Notes under the pieces: model-generated
Told to the model about the DNA's origin: nothing
Databases searched by the model: none
The model's input: the letters and a program-made list of their open reading frames with translations, nothing else
Program-made: the position numbers and the translations under genes
From: an uncultured Rikenellaceae bacterium
GTDB taxonomy: Bacteria; Bacteroidota; Bacteroidia; Bacteroidales; Rikenellaceae
Reading direction: 5' to 3'
Length of the DNA: 64,000 bases
NCBI GenBank assembly: GCA_946486375.1
Contig: CAMLTW010000004.1
Location: 1-64,000 of the forward strand
In this document: positions 1 through 8,131 of the stretch, piece by piece
Layout of the letters: the number at the start of each line of letters is the position of its first letter
How positions within the stretch are numbered: the stretch's first letter is position 1

Positions 1-452
1 CTTTTTACTGAAAGCTGCTACTAACGACTCATAAATCTACCCTTAATCGTGTATTTGATGATAGTTGCGGATTTTAGGTTCTATGCTTTTATAGACAGCC
101 TGTTTTACAAAACTGCGCTGGAGGTGCATACCCTTTATATTCGGCCAGATTATTCCTCTTGTAAGAAATATATGATTTCCTACCTGCCGGCACTTTCTTG
201 TCGGAGAGATTTTATATGCGAAGGTACAGCGACGGACGGTCGCCAAGTACCGCTATGCTAACGGTTCCCGGATATTCACGGCAGCCTTCCGCAAATCATA
301 GATTTGGGTATTCCGCTTTATCCTGTCCACTGTTTACTTGTCTTGTTCGTCCTATGCTCGCTGTCTGTCCTGCATAAAAATCATTCCCTGACAAGAAGGC
401 CGAAAGGCTTCAAGAAAAGGGAAATAAAAACAACAACTTAAAATTCAGAATT
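1..452 (+). promoter_or_regulatory. Gene-free left end with leader of the 453 gene
   Basis: No convincing gene is seen in this stretch. A promoter-like block (TTTTATATGCGAAGGTA, 211-227) resembles blocks upstream of other plus-strand genes in this element. A hairpin GAAGGCC-GAAA-GGCTTC (about 395-411) is followed by the A-rich tail GGGAAATAAAAA (419-430) shared by the other leaders. A small hairpin with a 3-nt loop (CAAATC-ATA-GATTTG, about 293-307) followed by GGTA recalls the core of the structured leaders, but I could not pair an outer helix, so it is at best a degenerate copy. Confidence 0.4.
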
Positions 453-938
453 ATGCACAGCAGAGTTTTTCAAATTTCAACAACGCAGATAGACAAGGAA
501 AACTATCTGAACGAAGACACCCTCAATCAGGGCGACAACAGTTTTTACGATTATTGTGCCGACATCAGCGATGAAGAGCGCAAGGAAGAGATAACCAATT
601 TAGTCAATTCCATCCTGCCGAAAGGAATGTTCGAACTTGTATCGGAAGACACGATACGTTATACAGGTGATGGCATGGAACAATGGAAAGAGAAGTATGT
701 TGCAGAAATCCGGAAGAAAGCGGACGCCATTACTGTCGAAAATATGTTTGAGTGGAGTTCTACATATTACCTCAAGCAGGCAATAGATAATCCGCTGGAT
801 ACCGGCTATCATTTTTATCTGAATGGAGACGGATGCCAGTCATTTGCCGAGCCATCCTTTGAGTTCATGCTGTTTGTCAGCTCTCTTGAACCCGGCACTT
901 TGCTCTATGTCGGAGGCGTCATTGATTATCACTTCTGA
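453..938 (+). CDS. Hypothetical protein, 161 aa
   Basis: I do not recognise this protein. It is soluble, acidic and has no signal peptide or membrane segment. The start is preceded by the A-rich tail shared by plus-strand leaders in this element, which supports the ATG chosen. A hairpin just after the stop codon makes it a monocistronic unit. Codon use and base composition fit the rest of the element. Its placement with two other small unknown genes next to an iteron array suggests accessory maintenance or regulatory work, but this is only position. Confidence 0.75.
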   Translation: MHSRVFQISTTQIDKENYLNEDTLNQGDNSFYDYCADISDEERKEEITNLVNSILPKGMFELVSEDTIRYTGDGMEQWKEKYVAEIRKKADAITVENMFEWSSTYYLKQAIDNPLDTGYHFYLNGDGCQSFAEPSFEFMLFVSSLEPGTLLYVGGVIDYHF

Positions 939-955
939 CGGTATATGTCGTATAG

Positions 956-980
956 CCACCCGCTACCATGCGGGTGGTTT
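956..980 (+). terminator. Probable terminator hairpin
   Basis: CCACCCGC (956-963) pairs with GCGGGTGG (970-977) around a 6-nt loop, followed by TTTC. It lies 18 nt after the stop of the preceding gene. The T tract is short, so termination may be partial. Confidence 0.55.
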
Positions 981-1023
981 CACCCAACTCATTTAATGAA
1001 GTACAGCAATTGAAAGTATTACA

Positions 1024-1218
1024 ATGAAGACAAAAACACTCCATAGTCAGGATGCAAAAAAAGTTGGCATCAGCAGTTTCCCCAATTTTCACAAGTCAGG
1101 AAGCATCAGTGGAATGAAAAAAACCTATTATGGACGGGACGCCCTGCTTGTGCGTTGTGGCAGTTATATTTACAATGTGTCAAGTGCCCCTGAAATATAC
1201 TACAAAGTAGCACATTAG
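1024..1218 (+). CDS. Small hypothetical protein, 64 aa
   Basis: This is a short basic protein of unknown function. The C-terminal half, with Y/G/R-rich residues around GRDALLVRCGSYIYNV, looks like a compact beta-rich fold. Its 3' end overlaps the start of the TAGTA iteron array, so a protein binding the array could affect transcription into the next gene. The start ATG follows the preceding gene's terminator by about 45 nt. I see no motif that gives a function. Confidence 0.6.
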   Translation: MKTKTLHSQDAKKVGISSFPNFHKSGSISGMKKTYYGRDALLVRCGSYIYNVSSAPEIYYKVAH

Positions 1219-1259
1219 TATTTTAGTAAAGTAGTAAAATAGTAAATAAGTAAAATAGT
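1213..1259. repeat. TAGTA-type iteron array, copy 1
   Basis: This is an AT-rich run of repeated TAGTA(A) units, about 6 in under 50 nt. It contains AGTAGTAAAATAGTAAATA (1230-1248), which occurs identically at 28008-28026 upstream of parA. It sits between two small genes, directly before the ATG at 1263. It is a candidate binding site for the ribbon-helix-helix partner of ParA, serving as a centromere-like or operator site. The identity to the parA site is seen; the function is inferred. Confidence 0.6.
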
Positions 1260-1262
1260 AAC

Positions 1263-1553
1263 ATGAAGACTTGCAGAAAAGATTTTCAAGGCAGGAAAAG
1301 CACAACGGTTCTTAAATTGCTTTGCCGTAATATAGCTGCCGGACGTTTTAACTGGCGGAGATACTGTACGCCTCAGACTTATTTCGGTCAGGAGATTTGC
1401 GTTACACCATTGCACTGTTCCTATGGCCAAATCGGCTACACCGTGCATTTCCCTTACTCCAACATGCCGGAAGTGGAATATGATTGGGAAATGGGAAAAT
1501 TGACAGTAGATGAAGAAAACTGGAAAGAATATTTCCGACATAGCGAACAATGA
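1263..1553 (+). CDS. Hypothetical protein, 96 aa
   Basis: The N-terminal third is basic and the C-terminal third acidic and aromatic; the family is not recognised. No signal peptide or membrane segment is seen. The gene starts three nucleotides after the last TAGTA repeat, so its expression is probably controlled by whatever binds the array. It ends just before a strong hairpin that separates it from the convergent ardC operon. The 'PYSNMPEVEYDWEMGKL' region suggests a folded protein rather than a chance reading frame. Confidence 0.65.
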   Translation: MKTCRKDFQGRKSTTVLKLLCRNIAAGRFNWRRYCTPQTYFGQEICVTPLHCSYGQIGYTVHFPYSNMPEVEYDWEMGKLTVDEENWKEYFRHSEQ

Positions 1554-1556
1554 CAA

Positions 1557-1590
1557 GGGGCTGGCATTCACACCAGCCCCAAATCCTTTT
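1557..1590 (+). terminator. Terminator between convergent transcripts
   Basis: GGGGCTGG (1557-1564) pairs perfectly with CCAGCCCC (1573-1580) and is followed by AAATCCTTTT on the plus strand. It lies between the convergent ends of the 1263 gene and the long minus-strand operon. The downstream T run is better on the plus strand, but the hairpin could act on both transcripts. Confidence 0.75.
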
Positions 1591-1593
1591 CAT

Positions 1594-3282
1594 TCATCGT
1601 CGCATTCCACCGCTATATTCGGCCTCCTGCTGTTCCTCCCTGTATTCTTCCAGGTCGTTCAGTTGCTCATTCACGCCCTGGAGATTGGCATCCAGTGTCA
1701 TGTTGTGGTCATAAGGGTAATGATGCTTCACGGTCATGCCCGCGTTGGTCATCGTCCCCACATCCAGCGAGTCACTGTCCCTGTTGTAATTGACATGCAG
1801 CACGTCGCCGTTCGGCATTTCGAAGACCGGCATCTTGTGCCGCGTCATTTCCGCAAACTGTTCTGCAGCCATCTCCCTCGCCAATGCCTTCACATCCTCG
1901 CTGGCCCTGTCAACTCCATATCTTCGGATATGGTCTCGAACTTCCTGTTCGGTGTATTTCAGCATCACGTCATAAGTTCCTCCTACACTACCGTTATACA
2001 CGACAGCGAAATGCTGGTCTTCAATCAGCAGGTCATCGCCACGGTTCTGCAAAGGAGAGGCATAGGTGTACTGTTCATCCATTCCGTTCCCGTCGTAATA
2101 CTCTTTCGCAAGAGTGAGCAGCCCGTTGTAGTCCCCTTTGTCTTTCAGTGCGTCAAGTCGGTTGGTATCGTCCGCCATTTGCAGATAGGCTACAGAAGCA
2201 TAATATACCTTTTCCTTCGGGGTTTCCGTCCGTTCCTGATTTTCGGTCTTTTCCCTTTCTATATCCCTGGCTATCTGGTCTATTTTCTGCGTGATCATGG
2301 ATGATGCCTTCTTCACGTCCATAAGTACGGTCTTAATGTACTGGGGTGACTCCTTCAGGTTATCCAGCCACGATTTCAGATACGGACAACTGTCCTCTTT
2401 TATATGTTTGGCCATTCCGTAGCGTTGGGAGATCAATGCACCGCACAATTCGGCCACAAGTTCTTCATCGCTATACTCCTTTGAACCGAAAGAGGTCGGT
2501 TGGAAACGGTTTAGCACACCTTCCGCACCAGTTGAATGTCCCATCTCATGGAACAGTGTTCCGTAAAATGCTTCCCCGTCCTTGAACTGCACCTTCTCCG
2601 GTACGGTGATTTCATTCTTGCTAATCGAGTAAAAGGCATCATCCTGATGTTTCACGTTGATGGGACATATCCATAGATTGTCGCGTATCATCCTATCCAC
2701 CGGTTCGAAACTGAACATTTCACCTTCATGGACGAATGGACGGCCGTTTTCCTTTTCCAGCTTCTCCCACAGTTCAGGACGAGCCTCTTTCAGATTCGTC
2801 TGGGCGACGTTGAACACGCGGAATACCTGCATCTTGGGATACACGTTATACTCTTTCTTTTCGTCCTCGGACAAGTTTTTGTAATCGTCATACTTGATCT
2901 TCTCCTTGGTCTCCTTGTGGATGCAGGTAAATGTGGTCAGCATGACGGGAAACGATTTCTCGCCTTTCAGTACCGATACCCTCGGCAGTTCCTCGCCGTT
3001 CTTGCCCGGTTTGTTCAGTCTCTGCACGCAATCAAATGTGCAGAACCTCGGAATAGTGTATCCTTCCTTTTCGCAGTGCAGCATGAGCATAAGCGCATTC
3101 ATACCGTTGTATTCGCGTCCGGACAGATTGCGTGGCCACTGAAGGCTGCCCTCGGTGAACCAGGGCTTCTTCCAGTCCTTGCTGATAGTCTCCAGCTTTT
3201 CAATCATCATTTCCGCAAAGAGGTCGAGAGCCTTGTCTTCGCTGTTCGGCCCGTCTGTATTTTGTCTCCTGTAGCCTGCCAT
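1594..3282 (-). CDS. ardC: ArdC-type antirestriction protein with zinc metallopeptidase domain
   Basis: The N-terminal 150 residues match the ArdC ssDNA-binding domain (WPRNLSGREYNGMNALML near 49-66). A zincin domain follows with the intact motif HEMGH (245-249) and a downstream EELVAELCGAL helix carrying the likely third zinc ligand. The C-terminal 200 residues are a variable extension ending in GGMRR. ArdC proteins of plasmids and ICEs bind ssDNA and protect incoming DNA from restriction endonucleases; some travel with the transferred strand. This is the last gene of the 17325-1594 operon, 5 nt after the SSB-like gene, a pairing that fits protection of single-stranded DNA. The tail resembles those of two other proteins of the operon and may be a sorting signal. 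Confidence 0.85.
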   Translation of the reverse strand: MAGYRRQNTDGPNSEDKALDLFAEMMIEKLETISKDWKKPWFTEGSLQWPRNLSGREYNGMNALMLMLHCEKEGYTIPRFCTFDCVQRLNKPGKNGEELPRVSVLKGEKSFPVMLTTFTCIHKETKEKIKYDDYKNLSEDEKKEYNVYPKMQVFRVFNVAQTNLKEARPELWEKLEKENGRPFVHEGEMFSFEPVDRMIRDNLWICPINVKHQDDAFYSISKNEITVPEKVQFKDGEAFYGTLFHEMGHSTGAEGVLNRFQPTSFGSKEYSDEELVAELCGALISQRYGMAKHIKEDSCPYLKSWLDNLKESPQYIKTVLMDVKKASSMITQKIDQIARDIEREKTENQERTETPKEKVYYASVAYLQMADDTNRLDALKDKGDYNGLLTLAKEYYDGNGMDEQYTYASPLQNRGDDLLIEDQHFAVVYNGSVGGTYDVMLKYTEQEVRDHIRRYGVDRASEDVKALAREMAAEQFAEMTRHKMPVFEMPNGDVLHVNYNRDSDSLDVGTMTNAGMTVKHHYPYDHNMTLDANLQGVNEQLNDLEEYREEQQEAEYSGGMRR

Positions 3283-3287
3283 AACCG

Positions 3288-3899
3288 TTACTGATTGGAG
3301 TTAGACGAATCTGCGACACATTGTGTAAGTTCCTCTACACGGCAGGATACATTAGGCTTACCGTTATGGACAGTCAGGCCCATCTCGCCCTTGGCATCGA
3401 TCTTCACACCAGGCTGGAGCCATTCTTCACGCTGCCTGTTGAAGCAGAAGAAACGTACCCATTGGTACTCAAAGCCGTCAGCGACTTTCTCCGTGCTGAA
3501 TGCCGAGAACATCGTGTAGGACTGGTCTTTCTTGTCCTTCTTTTCCTCGATGTTCTTTCCGACCTTTCCACAGAAAACCATCTCTCCTTTGAGAGTATTG
3601 GCCGCATCGGCAGCCACATCGCGGATCTCGTTTGCGAAAAGGTTGAAATAGGTCCTGTCGCCCCTGTGCTTCAGGTACATCGTACCGTCAATCTCGACAC
3701 GTGAGCCTTTCCCGTAGCAGGAGGCTTCCTCCTGACCGCCATCTTTGCTCACATCGATCTCGACAGGCTTTTCCTGACCATCAGTTGCAGGAACCATTAT
3801 CTGGAGAGGGAACGTAAAAAACGGTTTTCCCTCCTTGTTTGTGCGTGTAGTAGCATCGCGGTTGATAATACCGCATACAGTAACATTACATTTAATCAT
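3288..3899 (-). CDS. Single-stranded DNA-binding-like protein (OB fold), 203 aa
   Basis: The opening MIKCNVTVCGIINRDATTRT resembles the first OB-fold strands of SSB-type proteins. A second half (from about residue 100, 'GEMVFCGKVGKNIEEK') looks like another OB-type segment. The protein is about twice the length of a single OB domain and lacks the acidic DDxPF tail of canonical SSB, unlike the SSB at 27441. I start it at 3899 because homology begins there; an in-frame upstream extension looks non-coding. It lies directly upstream of ardC in the same operon and probably coats transferred or replicating ssDNA. Confidence 0.65.
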   Translation of the reverse strand: MIKCNVTVCGIINRDATTRTNKEGKPFFTFPLQIMVPATDGQEKPVEIDVSKDGGQEEASCYGKGSRVEIDGTMYLKHRGDRTYFNLFANEIRDVAADAANTLKGEMVFCGKVGKNIEEKKDKKDQSYTMFSAFSTEKVADGFEYQWVRFFCFNRQREEWLQPGVKIDAKGEMGLTVHNGKPNVSCRVEELTQCVADSSNSNQ

Positions 3900-3978
3900 A
3901 ACTCGTTTTGTTTTTAGAATGGTACATATCATCCGGCAAATGCTGGTTATATTGATGTTGAAGGTCTGAGAGCATATT

Positions 3979-4170
3979 CTAATCGGGCGCACGGATCATT
4001 GCCCAGACAAGCCATCCGGCAACGAGCAGCTGCACTCCCACGATAAGGAATGTTGCCGTCAAGCCAAACAGCTTGTAGCAGGACAGGACATACAAAGCCA
4101 GGTAGGATAATCCTGCCAGATACTTGCATAGCTGTATCATCACGCATTTTATCATATCGCCATGCTTCAT
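3979..4170 (-). CDS. Small membrane protein, 63 aa
   Basis: Two hydrophobic segments (about 17-35 and 38-56) make this a probable two-pass inner-membrane peptide. Its ATG overlaps the stop codon of the upstream hydrolase gene as ATGA, which argues for translational coupling and for this frame over an overlapping alternative. A small membrane protein coupled to a peptidoglycan hydrolase is reminiscent of export or holin-like helpers, but no family is recognised and this role is a guess. Confidence 0.55.
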   Translation of the reverse strand: MKHGDMIKCVMIQLCKYLAGLSYLALYVLSCYKLFGLTATFLIVGVQLLVAGWLVWAMIRAPD

Positions 4171-5717
4171 CTTTTCAGATTTTCCGTTTGTCCTCGCTGC
4201 TCGGACATGCCCTGTTCGAAATTCTGTGAAGCCATTTCCGAAAGGATGGCAGTATTCAGCAATCCCGTCACGCGCATCCGCTTGGCTTCATCCGTAAGGG
4301 TACTGTTGTTCAGCACGGCCGACAGCCGGCTCAATTCTGCGGAACTCAACTCGCGCGATATATGCTGTTCGCCGTTATCCGCCTGAAGGACGGCTTTCCC
4401 GTTCTCTTTCATGGTCAGACTACAGCTTTTCATGTCAGGCAGCAGTGGTTTCAAGTCGATCTTTCCGCTATCCATGGCCCCCGAAACGGCGGCTTTCTGC
4501 TCTTCCTCGTTCTTGCTGTCAATCTGAACGGCCAGCACCATCAGTGAGGTAAAGGCCGTCATGGCCATCTCCATGACAGGGTCATTGCATCCGGACATGC
4601 CGACGCCACTGTCCTCCGAGGACAGCAGCTTTTTCATCCAGTCTTCGGTAGAAAGAGGTTTCTCGATTTTGGGTTCTTCTGTACTACGGTATTTCGCGAG
4701 CAGGTCATTGCCGTTGTACAGCACCTGCTGCTTGATATTGCCTTTCTGCGCAATCTCGGCCAGATATGCAGCCGGGTCGATGTCACGGCGCGTCCCGTCC
4801 GAATGGATGTTCACCACCCCGAAATGCAGGTGCTCTCCCGTGGTCCGTGTCCCCGTGTTGCCCGAGGTTCCAAGGCGTTGTCCTGCCTTGACACTGTCTC
4901 CCGCCTTGACTGCGATATCGCCAAGGTGCATATAGGTACACTGCACCTTGCTTCCATCCGGGCGGCTGTATTCGACGGTTACACTCTTGCCTCCGGCAGA
5001 GTTGGCATTGCCGTTTACCGAAACGACCTTTCCGCCGTTTTCCGTGGCCAGCACCGCATCGCCTTTGCATCGTATGTCAAGCCCCTTGTGCATCTGCTGC
5101 TTTTCTTTGTCCATCGGGTCCTGACGCATTCCGAAAGCAGAAGTGACAAAGAGGAATTCCTTGCGTTCCACCGGAAATGAATAGGCTTCTGCCTTTTCTT
5201 TCTCCTGGAGAGGATTGCTTTCCAGACCGAACTGCTTGCCCTGCGCGGCCATTTCCTGCATGACCTGATGGTCGTATTTGTCCAGGCCGTTCTGCTCGAT
5301 GATCTTCTGCAGAGTCCCGGCATAGTTGCCCCCGGTCGCGTAACCGGCTTTGGCTATACCTTCCGTCCATCCCTTGTAGTCATCGGGACGGAGATTGAAA
5401 CATTCCGCGTAGCGGCTGTTCTCCTTAAGGAACCTCGAATGGTGTTCATAGGAGTCTCCTACGTTATCATAGCTGCAGAATTTCTCGTTCGGCTTGTCAT
5501 CCGAATACAGGCTGTACCGGCCGCCTTCCGCAATCCATGACTGTGTGGCCTTGATGCCGAAATGATTGTTTTCCTTGCGGGCCAGTTCACTCTGTCCGTT
5601 GGAACTCTCAAGGATCCCTTGTGCAAGTGTTACCGAAGCGGGGATGCCATACCGGCGCATCTGCTCCATGGCGTACTCTGCATACTTGTCTGCATATTCT
5701 TTATTTTTTCCTGCCAT
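4167..5717 (-). CDS. Bifunctional peptidoglycan hydrolase: glucosaminidase plus M23 endopeptidase
   Basis: Residues 8-150 form a FlgJ/LytF-like N-acetylglucosaminidase domain with the catalytic-type glutamate in QGILESSNGQS (E37). Residues 185-330 form an M23/LytM domain with both zinc motifs intact: H210-x3-D214 and H296-L-H298. The last 170 residues are a charged helical region of unknown role. No signal peptide is visible, so export may be through the secretion machine or by another route. Such enzymes open the cell wall for assembly of the conjugation channel. The preceding gene ends 5 nt upstream, and its last codons (ATGAGGAGG) also read as a Shine-Dalgarno sequence for this start, which is rare in this phylum. 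Confidence 0.88.
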   Translation of the reverse strand: MAGKNKEYADKYAEYAMEQMRRYGIPASVTLAQGILESSNGQSELARKENNHFGIKATQSWIAEGGRYSLYSDDKPNEKFCSYDNVGDSYEHHSRFLKENSRYAECFNLRPDDYKGWTEGIAKAGYATGGNYAGTLQKIIEQNGLDKYDHQVMQEMAAQGKQFGLESNPLQEKEKAEAYSFPVERKEFLFVTSAFGMRQDPMDKEKQQMHKGLDIRCKGDAVLATENGGKVVSVNGNANSAGGKSVTVEYSRPDGSKVQCTYMHLGDIAVKAGDSVKAGQRLGTSGNTGTRTTGEHLHFGVVNIHSDGTRRDIDPAAYLAEIAQKGNIKQQVLYNGNDLLAKYRSTEEPKIEKPLSTEDWMKKLLSSEDSGVGMSGCNDPVMEMAMTAFTSLMVLAVQIDSKNEEEQKAAVSGAMDSGKIDLKPLLPDMKSCSLTMKENGKAVLQADNGEQHISRELSSAELSRLSAVLNNSTLTDEAKRMRVTGLLNTAILSEMASQNFEQGMSEQRGQTENLKR

Positions 5718-5721
5718 ATCA

Positions 5722-8106
5722 TTACCTCCTCATGCTTGAACGCTGTTCATTTTCTTCCGGCTCAATCCTGCGTTCGGACTGTTTCTCCTGTGCCGTATCA
5801 AAGAGAGTCCGTGTCTGGCCGTTTCCGGCTGTCCTTTCTGTTATGCCCGTTGTTCTGTTCCGGGCATCCGCGAGTCCTTCTGCATCCCGTATCACCACTC
5901 TTGCACCGCTTCTCGCAAGTTTCTGAAGGAAAGTATCGAGCTGGCTGACTGGGAATGTCACGGAAGCCGTAAAGCCTTTTTTCATGTCAGCCTCGTGCTT
6001 CTCCATTTTCAAGGCAAGCGTTTCCGTTACCTTGACGGCATCCTCGTTATAAGCCGTATAGTTGTCACCGGTTCTTACAAACTGGATAGCGTCCGGGTGT
6101 TTGGCCTTTATCTTGTCCCAAGCCTCTCTCTGCGGACTGACGGATTCAACGGTACGCTCTTCTCCATTCTGTCGGCTGACAGCTTCTCCCTGCCGTATCT
6201 CGGTTTCCTTCTCCTGCTTTTCCCCGGCGTGTTCCTCCTGCGACTGTCCCTTTTGCAGTATATCGGCAAACAGCGAGGCAGCCAGGTGCCGTTTGTAGCT
6301 GTCACGGTCTTCCGCCACCCACATGCGCTGCCATTGTTGCGGTGATACACTGCGCGGCTGCAGTTTCTGCCCGTCAATCGTTACGGCACACAGTACACCG
6401 TCCTGCTTGGTTTTGAATACGGACACACGCTGTATCCGGTTCAGGTCCACGTCCTGTGTCCCGCTGTTGAACAGATCGACTTTCAGGTCGGGCTTGATTT
6501 CAGCAAGCGCGTAATATTTATGAGCCAGTTCCATGCGGACCTTGTCTATATTATCCATGGACTGCTTGAGTGTGGAAAAGAAGCGGTTTATGTCTTCCTT
6601 ATCGGGGTATATGCTATAACCTCTCTGATGCTCCGGCTTTATATAGAGAGCCCATCGGTTCTTGTCGTCCTGAATCATCTGGATCTTGTCAAATCCTACT
6701 TCGTTGGCCCGTTTTACTGCAGGGCTCACGTTCAGGGTCGAAAGCACTTCCAGGGCCCAGTTGTTCAACCGTGCCAGAGAGACCTGTTTCTCGGCAAAAT
6801 ACTTGTCATCAGGTCTGTAACCCAAGGCTCCGTCCGGATTGAAGAAACGCACAGTCTCGATGCCTTCCCGACGTAAAGCACGTCCGATACGGGCTTTGTT
6901 CATGCCGGGAATCTCGTTGTCCACCTCCGGTGATGCCCCGGCGGGAAGGATCACATCAGCCGACTTTGATACGGGATCTATGACAAGGACAATGGTTTTC
7001 TTGTCCTTGTCCGGACGTTTCCGTAACTCATCGGCCACGAAATAATGCTTGGGCAGCTGATCCTGCATGTCAGATGTCTGTTTCCTGTTCCGCAAGGTGG
7101 CATATTCGATTTTCTCTCCACGTTCCGCTTTACGGATAACTTCGAGAGCATTGTTCACGTCACTCTCGAGGGCATCTATCATATTCGGGTTCTCTTTGAG
7201 TTCCCGGTCCCAATATTCCACCAAACTGAGACTTTCGTCGGACAAGCGGGCTGGCAGTCCCAGCTCCAGCATCTTGATTCCCGATGCTATTTCCACGACC
7301 AGCCGTTCCTGTTTGACGGCATCGTCAGAAGGCGGCATACCGTTTTTCATCACCATTCCCTCGCGGGCAAGCCGCTGCTGATGTCCGGTGGCACTTACTA
7401 TCTGGCGCAGGGTTTCCTGCACATAATCGTTGTAATGGTCAAAGTTCTTTTGGCGGGGCATATAGACGGCATCTTTGTCCGTTTCATAATGGGGCATTCC
7501 GCTGCCATCGTAACGGACCGGCACAAGGTTGTCACGCATTTTCAGCAAAAAATCATTGAAGCGGATATGCATACGCCGTGTGTCTGCCTCCGAATATCCT
7601 CGTTCCATGGCATTCCCATCCTGTTGCAGAACGGCCCTGTAAGCCTCTTCGTCCACATGGGGAAATGTCGTCTGGTCTATATTGAACAGAGTGCGTATCT
7701 CTCTGTTATGTACTCCCTTATATTGTTTCTTCTGCTCATCGTCCAATGTGAGGTAGGTTCCCCGGTTGATGAACTCTTCAGGATTGTTCCTGTGGACATA
7801 TTTGTTCCAGTTATAGTACAGGAACGGCACACCCTGTTCATGCTCACGTACCGACGTGCCGCGGGCCTTGGCATCACTGAACAAGGTGAACAGGTTCGTA
7901 TTGCATCCGTTCCGATCGGAATGCAATGCCATGAACAGTGCATTGAACGGGCTGGCCGACACGCCGTGCGGGTACAGCCTCGGATACCTCTTTCCAGAAG
8001 CGTTGAGCCAGTAACCATTGGCCTTCGAAGCCTCTCCCAAAGCAGTGGAAAGCAGACTGATTTGCCTTTCCTCTGCATTTTTCTCTATTTTGGATTTTTC
8101 TTTCAT
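5722..8106 (-). CDS. ArdC-like polyvalent protein with degenerate peptidase site, 794 aa
   Basis: The N-terminal half matches the ArdC architecture (LYPHGVSASPFNALFMAL near 45-62). Where active ArdC has HExxH, this protein has IVSATGHQQRLARE, so the catalytic Glu and first His are missing, while the following helix (RLVVEIASGIKML) is conserved. The central part is unknown. A module near 565-615 (VTIDGQ ... DRDSYKRHLAASLFADIL) also occurs in the 14805-16304 protein. The C-terminus ends SSMRR. It is probably a structural or DNA-binding paralogue of ArdC that accompanies single-stranded DNA rather than a protease. The start is preceded by an AT-rich spacer after the 8132 gene. Confidence 0.7.
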   Translation of the reverse strand: MKEKSKIEKNAEERQISLLSTALGEASKANGYWLNASGKRYPRLYPHGVSASPFNALFMALHSDRNGCNTNLFTLFSDAKARGTSVREHEQGVPFLYYNWNKYVHRNNPEEFINRGTYLTLDDEQKKQYKGVHNREIRTLFNIDQTTFPHVDEEAYRAVLQQDGNAMERGYSEADTRRMHIRFNDFLLKMRDNLVPVRYDGSGMPHYETDKDAVYMPRQKNFDHYNDYVQETLRQIVSATGHQQRLAREGMVMKNGMPPSDDAVKQERLVVEIASGIKMLELGLPARLSDESLSLVEYWDRELKENPNMIDALESDVNNALEVIRKAERGEKIEYATLRNRKQTSDMQDQLPKHYFVADELRKRPDKDKKTIVLVIDPVSKSADVILPAGASPEVDNEIPGMNKARIGRALRREGIETVRFFNPDGALGYRPDDKYFAEKQVSLARLNNWALEVLSTLNVSPAVKRANEVGFDKIQMIQDDKNRWALYIKPEHQRGYSIYPDKEDINRFFSTLKQSMDNIDKVRMELAHKYYALAEIKPDLKVDLFNSGTQDVDLNRIQRVSVFKTKQDGVLCAVTIDGQKLQPRSVSPQQWQRMWVAEDRDSYKRHLAASLFADILQKGQSQEEHAGEKQEKETEIRQGEAVSRQNGEERTVESVSPQREAWDKIKAKHPDAIQFVRTGDNYTAYNEDAVKVTETLALKMEKHEADMKKGFTASVTFPVSQLDTFLQKLARSGARVVIRDAEGLADARNRTTGITERTAGNGQTRTLFDTAQEKQSERRIEPEENEQRSSMRR

Positions 8107-8131
8107 ACAGTATATGTTTTGGGGTTATATG

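Noticed and set aside
31-38. ATAAATCT as a definite left attachment core
   Set aside because: Only eight AT-rich bases match the right junction, and the joined reading frame has a stop close upstream, so I mention it only as a possibility.
293-307. Hairpin in the first leader as a seventh full copy of the structured motif
   Set aside because: The inner helix and GGTA fit, but no outer helix can be paired and TCTTC is absent; the leader at 19190 also lacks the core.
1213-1259. TAGTA array as a CRISPR or phase-variable repeat
   Set aside because: Units are 5-8 nt with irregular spacing and no spacers; the exact match to the parA control region explains it better.
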